From the NCBI GenBank assembly GCA_013407085.1, contig JACCGJ010000653.1, forward strand, positions 1 through 64,000: a DNA stretch of 64,000 nt. Direction: 5' to 3'. The position numbers and the translations under genes are program-made. This document shows positions 23,742-32,940 of the stretch, piece after piece; within the stretch, counting starts at the first letter, position 1; each line of letters opens with the position of its first letter. Source of the DNA: Atriophallophorus winterbourni (taxonomy: Eukaryota > Platyhelminthes > Trematoda > Plagiorchiida > Microphallidae). The notes under the pieces are model-generated. The model worked only from the letters and a program-made list of their open reading frames with translations, was not told the DNA's origin and ran no database searches.

Positions 23742-24700
23742 GTGGAGACAGCAAGATCAGGATAATTAAGCCCTGAGAGAATGGAGAAGTTGTAAACAAA
23801 GTTATACGTGAATTCCACTGTTACACAGGGTTCGTACAACTAATCACGGTGTTCAAGCACAGAATCACATAGTGATTCCTTGTCAAGCACTCAAGACGCT
23901 CATGGGTGACCAAAGTATTGTGTGGCTCACATACACCGCATTTACACTCCACTACTGAAATGTGGCTTTTTGTCGTCATCAGGTGGAGACAGTAAGATTA
24001 GGTTCCGTAAGCCTTAAAATAAGGGATAATTTGGTAAACAAATTTATACATGAAAGCAACTGTTACCTAGTGTTCGTACAACAAACCACCGTGGGTGACC
24101 AAAGGAATGTTGTACCCTTATCACCCACATTTACACTCCACTAACGGTTTCCAGGGTTGGCCTTCATTATTTTGAAAAAATATTTTCAGTTTCGGTGAGC
24201 CTTGAAACAGTTGATAAGGGTAAAAAATGTTTTACTTATATACCACTGTTACACAGGGTTCGTATAACGCACCATGCTGTTATAACTCAGAATCATCTAG
24301 TGATTCGCATTAAAGCACCTAAATAAATATGATTCGTAGAATGAAGAACAGCCAGAAACTGGTAGTGGAGTGCAATAGCATGGGATTAAATTAGCACATG
24401 ACTTTGTTCATCCACGAACGCCTTTAGTGATTAACCAGGAATCACTATGTTATTCTGTTTGAACATCGTGGTTCGTTGTACGAACCTCATGTAACAATGG
24501 CATTTACGTATAACTCTGTGTAAAACTTATCCATTGTTCCAAAGCTCACGGAACGTAATCTTATTCTCTTCAGCCAGTAAGCAGCCAGAAAACAGTATTA
24601 GGAGTGCAACTGTGTGGGATGTGTGCAACACATTACTTTGGTCATTCATTATCGCCTTGAGTGCTTGACCAGGAATCACTAAGCGATTCTGTGTTTGAAA
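23742..24700. repeat. fold-back array of about 200-bp units
   Basis: Three direct units (about 23742-23970, 23988-24160, 24165-24320) share gacagtaagatta, cactgttacacagggttcg, agtgattcc and catttacactccacta. Two more units (about 24345-24545 and 24570-24700) carry the same blocks in reverse complement, e.g. tagtggagtgcaa, aggaatcacta and acggaacgtaatcttatt. The array directly precedes the Penelope-like coding region and may be its terminal-repeat (pLTR) structure. Confidence 0.75.
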
Positions 24701-26950
24701 ACCGAGAATGGCTGGGAATGCTCATTTTAGATGCATACAATCGCTTGAAGAATTACGCAGAAATAATCAACATTTAAAGGCAAAAGTGTGAAGACCGATT
24801 TGGACCCGAACTGACGCAACGTTTAGAAAACGCCATCACAATAACGACTCGAAAAGTCAAAGCCAACAAGCGATGTGACCTGGAAAACAACATTTACAAT
24901 ATCACCCCTTATCAGGACAAAACCAGTGGGGAACTTTGGGTCAAAAACCTATCCAAAAGACCCCTTACTGAGAACGAACAACGCATTCTCGGACGCGGCC
25001 TCAACTTCAACTTGAAAGACGCTGATCACATTCAGTTTGTGGCTTATTTGGAGTCGATATTGAAGTCTCATACCTCGTCAGAAGATACGCGCGAAGAAAT
25101 CCGTCAAAGAATTGTACCCGCACTTACCAGGAACATAGAACATACCTCACTCAATAAATAAGAAATCAAAGCATTGCACAAACTGAAACGAGACCAGAAC
25201 ATCGTTAAACTTTCCGCTGACAAAGGAAGAATGACTGCCATAATGAACAAGGCAGAATATATCGAGAAAGCTGAACAACTACACAGTGACACAACAACAT
25301 ACAGACGGATAAACGAACACCTGACAAAACGACTTGAAAAGAAAATCAACGCAAGCTTGAAGAAATTGAAGTTCATGGGACAACTGAATGGAGTAGAAGA
25401 AACGAGAATGAAGCTGCAAGACTCCACTATACCCAGATTCTACGGATTACCAAAAATACAAAAAGAAAATATTCCATTGCGCCCGATAGTTTCTTTGCCA
25501 TGAGGACCAACATACAAGTTATCTAAAGAGCTGTGGAGAAAACTGTTATAGCTAGCAGCAGATTCGGAACATTTGGTCAACTCTGCCGAACAATTTTTGA
25601 GGAAATTGAACAACGTGAAGATCGAAGAGGACGAACTAATGGTTTCTTTCGACATAACGGCACTATTCACGTCACTCGTCAGAACACTCGTCAAGCAAAC
25701 TATATCATTTTTACTCAATGAAAAAGGAACGGAACATAATGGAAATCGATTGACACACGAAAGTTTAATGGAACTGATCGAGCTGTGTCTTTAAACGCAC
25801 TTCAAGTTTAATGGAAAGATGTATGAACAAATCCGAGGAACACCATTGGGATCACCGATTTCCAGCTTAGTTGCTGAGGCAATTATGCAACGTTTGGAAC
25901 GAATTGCCCTGCCAATAATCCGACCAAAATTATGGATCCGCTACGTGGACGACACCTTCGTGATTATGGAAAGAACAGAACTAGATGAATCACATCGACT
26001 GCTTAATTGTGTATTTACTGGAATCCAATTTACAAAGGAAACTGAAGATGACGTCTGTTTACCATTTCTGGATGTTCAAGTGAAGCGAACAAGCGATGGA
26101 ACGTTAGAGACCTGCGTCTACCGGAAAACCACACACACGGATCAAATACTGAACTTTCACAGCAAGCACCCAAACATTCACTAACGCAGTTGCGTCAGAA
26201 CTCTATTCAAAAAAGCGGCAACCCACTGCAGTACAGATGAACTGAGAAGGAAATAAGAAAAATATCTGTTCAAAATGTTCCAGAAAAATGGATATCCAAG
26301 AAGCTTCATACTACGCAACAGGTTCAACCGCTCACAACAAAGAACCCCAGAATAAAGCAGAAGCAGACGCACTCTGCCCTATATCCAACATATCTCTGAA
26401 ATCGCATAAACCCTTCACCAACACTTCGCAACCACTTCAACAACACGAAAGATAAAGTGGCAAAAGAATAACAGTCGAATATCGTCTACAAGATTTCATG
26501 CAGAGACTGCGAAAAGAACTACGTCGGACAAACTGGTCGCAAACTCAGCACAAGACTACATGAAAACCAGTTGGCCGTACGCATATATGACCGGAATTCA
26601 CTTATTTCAATACATGTTGATCAGTTTGGGCATCAGTTCGACTGGGACCGCACAAGAATATTAGACAGAGGAAACGACCGTCGGGCGCGAGAATTCCAGG
26701 AAGCGGGGCACTCAACAACAAATTCAATTAACCAGCGTCTCCAACTGGCTGCAACATATGGACTAATGAGAAACCGCTCACGGAGATGGCATAACATGAA
26801 CTCGACCAATCCGCGGGAGTGACCGTGCACGTACAGGCAAACGGTATAATAACCAGCGAATTCCAACTACAAGACGCTTCGAAAGAAATTTTGCAGATGA
26901 TGTCATCTAGCCTGATGACGAAACGTCCAAGAACAACTACGCAAGCTCGG
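24700..26950 (+). pseudogene. Penelope-like element: RT plus GIY-YIG endonuclease, decayed
   Basis: The N-terminal block ELWVKNLSKRPLT and GRGLNFNLKDADHI (24930-25025) is typical of this class. The RT follows: KLSADKGRMTAIMNKAEY (25200-25260), PRFYGLPKIQKENIPLRPIV (25435-25495), VSFDITALFTSL (25645), RGTPLGSPISSLVAE (25835-25880) and WIRYVDDTFVIM with the YVDD catalytic box (about 25945). The endonuclease starts NIVYKISC..C..NYVGQTGRKLSTRLHE (26477-26565), matching the VYxIxC...YxGxTxR pattern of Penelope GIY-YIG domains, and runs to a stop at 26819. In-frame stops at 25159 and 25501 and frameshifts near 25545, 25792 and 26182 inactivate it. No intact product is possible. Confidence 0.9.
26911..26927 (+). 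other. hammerhead-ribozyme-like core boxes near Penelope 3' end
   Basis: The sequence cctgatgacgaaacgtcc places the CTGATGA and GAAAC boxes next to each other, about 90 bp after the endonuclease stop. Hammerhead ribozymes are known in Penelope-like elements, but here stem II is absent, so activity is doubtful. Confidence 0.4.
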
Positions 26951-27039
26951 CGAACACAAGGTGAACACCATCACATCCTGAGCTACGAATATTTTCCTCT
27001 ATTGCTTCCAAACCCTTTTAGAACACGCCCACGATATTG

Positions 27040-30000
27040 AAGTTGTCGCTTGTCAAGCAACTCATTCCAGATGCTTTCCACTCTTTCATTGATGAAGTAT
27101 TACCCAAGATTCAGACGATTATGAGTTTTTTGCGAGCTTTATTGTTTGTCCTCTTGTTGAATTTGATCGCGAGAGAGAACATGTTTTGACAACCCTCGTC
27201 GTCCTGGCATTTCATTATTCTGACGGTTTCTATTAGGTCACCGATTGGACGCCGACGCCGGAGTGAGAATATGACTTAAAGAAATCGGACGTTCCAAATA
27301 TGGTTTCTTAGATATTATTTTAACCATTTTGGTAGCCAGGCGTTGGATCTCCTATAGTAGTAATATGTCTTTTGGAATAGAGGGCTCCAAGCTTGCACGC
27401 AGTTTTCGAAATGAGGCCTGAAAATCGCCATATATTATGGAATGTTCCGGCGTTCTACGTAACAGAACAGATTTAATTCTAAAGAGTTCTATTCCAGCTC
27501 GTAGTGCAGCTGAGGCACATTGCACAGCCAATTTGAAATCCGCTGTTAAGACTATACCTAAAAGATTAACCCTCTAAATAGATTTAAAGTGTATCCTACC
27601 GCTATTTGCCGCTACTGTAATTTTGCGAATGCTGGATAGAACAGATGACATTCACTAAAGTTCAGAGGAAGTTCTCAATCCTAAGACCATTTAATGACCT
27701 TTTCTATGTCTCTCAACAGATCACCGTGATCACTGGATGCGGTGATTTTGACATCATCAGCAAACATGTAGCACGGGCACGACAACTGATATACCAAATC
27801 ATCGATGAATATCAGGAAGAATATTGAGTCTAGTACTGAACCCTGTGGGACCCAACTGATGGCTTTTGTGAATTCCGAGGTAGTATCGCTGGAAGGATCT
27901 ATCAAAAAGAAAACTGTTCATCTAGTCGTGAAGCTTACCAGATACTAATTTGGCTGCGAGCTTCATCACCAGGAACCTGTGACTTACACCGAGTCGGAGG
28001 CCTTACTTAAATCTAAGTAAAAGACATCTACTCGTCCATCCACATGCAGTATCTTGGAAAATCTTTCTATAAAGCATAGAAAATCTAGTGACACGACCTT
28101 CTTTTAGGAAAGCCATGTTAAACCGTGCTTAATGATGAATTGTGCACGAGGTGTCTGCACAACGGAGCCATGATAAGTCTCGAAAAGGCTATACTTAAAC
28201 ACAAGTCAAGCTTACTGGTCGAAATATTTTAACTTTGTTCGCGCAAAATTCTTTGGAACGGGTGCGACAATGGCTGTTTTCAGTGATGTGGTAGGATGAC
28301 ATTTCAGAGCGATTCGTTGTATAACTTACATAGAGTCTTTGCCAGTACCTTAGCTATTTCCTTTACTAATTTTCGGATACACCTCGTCAGGTCTGGCGGA
28401 TATATTTCCGTATAGATTCTGTATGACCCGCGAAACATCTTCCGTGCAAAAATCTACTTCACTTAGAGTGGCACCCATTTACGTACTAAAAGTTGGAACT
28501 AAGTGAATCGCATCACCGCCATCCTTTTTATGTACGCTTTGAAAATAATTCAACTATGCTGCTGCCTCACCTGTGTCAAAATTTGCTTTGTGATCATTGT
28601 CTAATATTAGAGTACCTGTGTGCTCCTTTCTTTTACCCTTAGAATAAACATAACTAAAATACTTCTGATGGTCCATTTTAGCAAAGTTATCCATGTTTTT
28701 TTCGTAGATTCACTTACACCTTCGCTTTAGGTTTACTGTGTTTTTACTCGAAGCCCTATATTTTCTATATGTTGGAATGGCTGTGTATCGACTTCAGTTC
28801 CTGTCGCGCCTAATAATGTTGCGTAGCATCACAGAAGTCTACCAAGGTGGCTTGTTCTTTAATCGTACAGGTCAAAATGAACAGTAAACGTCTTAAGGAG
28901 TCAATAACTTACCATTTATTTTTGATGTCATCGGTTTTAGAGAACCAGTCACAGTGAATCGGAAAGCCGTACGACATTCCAGTCAACTCTATTTATATTA
29001 GGCCGGTATTTGACTGATGGCTTATGAACGCAGAGAATCGCCTGATATTTTTTATGGTGTCATGGTAACTTTTCTGCAAAGATGAGTCGTAAGACAGGTT
29101 TGGGACAACTTTAGGTTACTTGGACAAAACTAGGTCTAGTGTAGATGCTGAATGACCATCTATATACCTAGTTTTCTTGCTTACGTGCTGATGAAGCGCA
29201 CTGTAGTGCAGGCAATCAAGATATACCTGGGAGATTCTATTCGCAGTCAACACATGGTATATTAAAGACACCTAAATAGACCTGTTGGGCTGTTCTGAGA
29301 AACCTGGTAAGAAGTTCAAAAAGTTACTGGTCAACCTCCATGCCATGTATATAAACCGAACGGAAAAGAGAGCTTACCATCAGTGAAGATTGTCGAGACC
29401 AGATGCATGACAAAGGTGGCCATTTAATACCATGCTCTAGAAGTATTAGAGCTCTACCTCCGCGTCTACCGTCTGGCTTATCCCAGCTGAGGGCTGTATA
29501 GGTCGAAATTGGATTAACGGGTGTAGTGTCTGTATTTCGAAGCCAGATCTCTGATACACCTAGGATCATAGATTTACTTTTGGAGGCTTCCTGCATTAAT
29601 CTCAGCCATTTACTACGCACGCTGCACGCTTTTGTGTATAGTCTACTGACAGTATTTCGATGTACCGCGCCTAATTTTCGTGAACACTCGTGAGCAGAAT
29701 CCGAAGTTTTACCGAAATTTTTCGTGTCTAAATGTGGCAGCATATTAGTACCGTATGTGGAATCTCCGTGGCTGGAAGTTTGTGACGTAGAGGTTCCTAT
29801 TGCAGCGGCGTTGAGCGCAGATAAAGCGAGGCTTTCGTTTGCTGTATCACAACCTGCCCAAGAATCCTCACATATTTTTTCTACCAGCACTTGAGCATTC
29901 TTGATAGAAATATCTGCTGTTGAGCAGTTATTCCATCTGCGTTTGTCTGTGTTGCCCTTCGGTTTTGCTACGTAGCCACCCGAAAGCTAAAATGCGAAAT

Positions 30001-30770
30001 ATTTTATCAAAGCTGGGCGACTACCTGGCACCAATCTATACAAGACATTGGTATTGGTATGTATTTGGCCGCTTTTTTGAAAGAAAAGAGCCTCTGTTAC
30101 TCTGATTTTTGAATTCGACGAAGATTGGCCTTAATTGAATTCATTTCTTCTACAGAGCGATTCTATGGACCCGAACTAACTTAATATTGGGCTTGAGGTT
30201 TCATAAACGCAATAGATTCTGCACACATTGGCGATCTAAGCTTCTTCGTGATTTAGCATTCTCTATAAAATGCTCTTGTTCGTTTATAATCACAATATTT
30301 CTGGTCCTAGTTTTCATAGTTTTCTCAGGAACAGCGCCTTTTCTCGACTGTCGCAATTAACAGCGGATTAAAGCTAATTGCGATTTAATTGTCGCTCATT
30401 CCCTTGCTTGTACGTGTACGTGCTACTGTTTGAGCTCGCTCTTCTTCTTACGCTGGCTAACAACAGTGCTGTTAGTTTTTAACCGAGTCGTTTCTGATGC
30501 CTTATGTACATCCGCCGGCTTAGAAAGTATTGGTTTGGACGATGACATAACGTGCGCATACGATTTCTGGGTCGGTTCCTGCAGAGTCTCCGGTATCGCA
30601 ACTTCTTTGGATTCTATTCTAATCATGTATGGGCTGCATACACCGTATAACGGCCCTTTAATATACATGAGCACTTTTGGTGCGCATAGCCTTTGCGGGT
30701 ACAGCATTCGATTCCATTTGTTACGTGCTAACCACAGCCTGCCTTCCGGCATGGGGAAGTAATATGAGTC
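27040..30770 (-). pseudogene. CR1-like LINE, near full length but heavily decayed
   Basis: Minus-strand element in many broken frames. An ORF1-like or N-terminal region is at 30423-30770 (RLCAPKVLMYIKGPLYGV, then Lys/Ser-rich). The endonuclease region at 29324-29890 reads LYTKACSVRSKWLRLM, ILGVSEIWLRNTD and SWDKPDGRRGG, as in CR1 elements. RT remains at 27681-27905 (SWVPQGSVLDSIFFLIFIDD and MFADDVKIT, the FADD box), and the C-terminal region at 27050-27480 has RPIGDLIETVRIMK and VESIWNELLDKRQ. The LTR element 30771-32375 inserted at its upstream end. Confidence 0.82.
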
Positions 30771-30934
30771 TGTGATGATTGTTTGAATAATAATCAATAC
30801 TAATCAATAATTCCGTAATTCAAATTCTCGTTGTTAAAGCTATATTAATTATTACATACGGTAGTTCGTGTGAGCGTGGTTTGTTCTTACTTCAATTCTT
30901 GGGTTGGTAATTCAATACAATTCAATTCATCACA
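30771..30934 (+). repeat. left LTR of the Gag-BRC element
   Basis: 164 bp, TGTGATGA...TCATCACA. Contains aatcaatactaatcaat repeats and a run of ttcaat/acaattcaattc near its end. The base run after it (cggcgtcgcgaac at about 30937) is a possible but non-canonical primer-binding site, since no TGG follows the LTR. Confidence 0.93.
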
Positions 30935-30960
30935 TTCGGCGTCGCGAACAGCAATTCTTC

Positions 30961-32190
30961 ATGGCGAATTCAATTTTGGAACCTCTTGATATAAATGCAA
31001 ATGCTCGAGATATTGAAGACTATTTTGAAAGATTCGAAATTCGGTGTATGACACGGCCGAAAGCAGAAAATGATAAAAAAAAGTCTGTTCATTTTCTAAA
31101 TTAAATCGGAAAATCTGCTTATACGTTAATAAAAAAATTGGATTATCCGGAAGCGCCCATTTCCATTCCATACGAAACGCTGAAGGCGCTTTTAATGCAA
31201 CACGTGAAACCTGTACATTTCGAACCAACCGAACGTGCAAAATTTCATTCCATGGCGCGTCAGTCCAATGAAGAAATTCGCGATTTTATTCTGCAGGTGT
31301 TAATTCAGGCAACGAAATGCAACTTCGTTGACTGGTTAGAAATGCAATTAAAAGATAGTCTAATCGCTGGTATAAATGACAGTTTTTTGCAGAAAGAGCT
31401 ATTAAAACTGCCAAAACCCTCTTTTAAAGATGTTCGAGTTCATTGTGAACAGTATCAAGATGCGCGTGTGGCAACGACAGATTTGTCGCCAACAGAAAGT
31501 TATGCCATGTATAAGACAAATAATCGTAAAATAACGAAGAATGCTACAGCAGGTCAACAGCTGAAGTATCAACAGAATGATGATGATACCTTAACTATGC
31601 CGCTTGGCGAAAAACGAGACGTTGACTTTCATACATCCTATCATAGCATGGAGAACGCTCCCGTTACGCTGGATATTCAAACTGCAGCTGGAAAGACAGT
31701 TCGACCGATTTCTAACAGTGCCATTGCTCATGCTAAATCTCTTTTTTATCATGAAAATTTGACTTCACTATCAACCGACTCAAGCGATACTCCTGTTAAC
31801 ACGTCCACATCCGACCGAATCATTGATTCAAACGGAAAATCTAGTTTTCATTACCAAGAAAGTGGCTTCAAAGTTAGCAAACTTCTGAGTTCATCAGATA
31901 CCATTTCAAATAAATCACCGAACTCATCTTATCAAGCGAATTCAGCACCGCCGTCTAGCTCATCTAAACGATCGTCAGATAATGTACATTTTAAAACCGC
32001 TAGAGGAAAAGCCTTACTGGCACATTCGACTACTGCCATTGAAAAAGCAAGACAATTGTTGGCAACTGTGGATGACGTTTCGGGTTTGCTGGAAACTCCG
32101 TGTGTTCAATCAATTCAACCTGCAGACACTGGGCAAGCTTATCATGAACATGCAACAAACCTATTCAAGATTATACAAATCCGAAGATGA
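30961..32190 (+). CDS. Gag-BRC fusion protein (one internal stop)
   Basis: 409 codons plus stop, broken only by a TAA at 31102-31104 (codon 48). Residues 1-180 are a Ty3/gypsy-type Gag: DYFERFEIR, stop, IGKSAYTLIKKLDYPEA, HFEPTERAKFHSM, ATKCNFVDWLEMQLKDSLIAG, KPSFKDVRVHCEQYQDA. Residues about 181-235 are a polar linker. Residues 239-262 (31675-31746) are BRC-like: IQTAAGKTV...ISNSAIAHAKSLF. A Ser-rich linker (NSAPPSSSSKRSSDN) leads to residues 344-367 (31990-32061): FKTARGKALL...STTAIEKARQLL. Both follow FxTAxGK-x-hydrophobic...S..A...A[KR]xL[FL], the RAD51-binding pattern of BRCA2 BRC repeats. The Gag would assemble particles; the tail would bind RAD51. The fusion is read directly; function is inference. 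The BRC units replace the position usually held by a zinc knuckle. Confidence 0.88.
31675..31746 (+). other. BRC-like repeat A (RAD51-binding motif)
   Basis: Residues 239-262 of the fusion. T-A-A-G-K is canonical, and the downstream helix AIAHAKSLF followed by an acidic residue (YHE) fits the LFDE half-site of BRC4. The first aromatic is changed (F to I in IQTA), which in human BRC4 would weaken the FxxA contact. Confidence 0.8.
31990..32061 (+). other. BRC-like repeat B (RAD51-binding motif)
   Basis: Residues 344-367. FKTARGK keeps both the F and the A of the FxxA RAD51 oligomerisation mimic. The second half-site reads KARQLL rather than LF, followed by ATVDD. Spacing from GK to the L[LF] pair is identical in repeats A and B (one residue longer than human BRC4). 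Confidence 0.85.
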
Positions 32191-32206
32191 TTGGAACTGC
32201 GGTGGT

Positions 32207-32375
32207 TGTGATGATTGTTTGAATACTAATCAATACTAATCAATAATTCCGTAATTCAAATTCTCGTTGTTAAAACTACATTAATTATTATATACTGCAG
32301 TTCGTGTGAGCGTGATTTGTTCTTACTTCAATTCTTGGGTTGGTAATTCAATTCAATACAATTCAATTCATCACA
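32207..32375 (+). repeat. right LTR of the Gag-BRC element
   Basis: 169 bp, same ends as the left LTR, with a 5-bp expansion in the aattcaattcaatacaattc tract. The preceding ggaactgcggtgg is a weak polypurine tract. Confidence 0.93.
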
Positions 32376-32940
32376 GAGTCATGTTGTAGATATATAGAAT
32401 ACAGATAGTTATATTCAAGTAATGCACTGAATATATGTTGCAATTTCACAGAAAAGCAAAAATTCGTAATATTAAATCAGAGCATGGGAAACAAAACAAA
32501 GTTGAACGTACCGCGCAGTTTTTTGCATTCCTCAATTCGTAATCATTATTTTGGCAGTAACTGCTATGTATGCATCTAATCAATCACACTTTGATTAAAA
32601 TGCTCGATAGGTTTACTTTATTGTTATAACTATTTGATAAATCTCCATTCGCTTCTAATAATTTTGGCGGCTTTTTCTGAATCCTCTGTGCAGATATGCA
32701 AACCGCTGAATTTGTCGTAGTCCGATGATCACCTTCGTTAGTTTATAGATGAAGTCTAGAAAAAAGGATCTGAGGTATTTGTAAATTGTTTATTTATGTC
32801 GTAGGATATCTCGTAAGTCAAAAGTTACATCTATTGGGAGGTCGCGTTATCCGAATGGAACAACTACAAAGTACGGAAATTGCACTGTTTTGTTTTTGTC
32901 ATTCCATAACGTAGCATTATATAAAACCACAATTTTTTAG

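Larger units (their letters stand above)
30771..32375 (+). mobile_element. compact LTR retrotransposon carrying Gag fused to BRC repeats
   Basis: A complete insertion of 1605 bp. The LTRs (164 and 169 bp) begin TGTGATGA and end TCATCACA, an 8-bp terminal inverted repeat. The flanks carry a perfect 5-bp duplication GAGTC (30766-30770 and 32376-32380). The LTRs differ by about seven substitutions and one 5-bp indel by hand count, so the insertion is not fresh. The internal 1272 bp is almost wholly one reading frame (30961-32190), starting 27 bp after the left LTR and stopping 16 bp before the right one. There is no protease, RT, RNase H, integrase or CCHC zinc knuckle. It must therefore be non-autonomous, probably mobilised by an autonomous gypsy relative. 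It sits in the upstream part of a CR1 relic, 0.57 kb before the first visible exon of the downstream host gene. Confidence 0.95.

Noticed and set aside
30961..32190. The BRC region being an exon of the host BRCA2 gene
   Set aside because: It is in one frame with Gag between two LTRs with an exact TSD, and no other BRCA2 domain occurs in the window.
1058..32375. Functional link between the CHK2 gene and the BRC-bearing element
   Set aside because: Both concern DNA damage, but the element is a TSD-flanked insertion 25 kb away in a LINE relic. Proximity is most likely coincidence.
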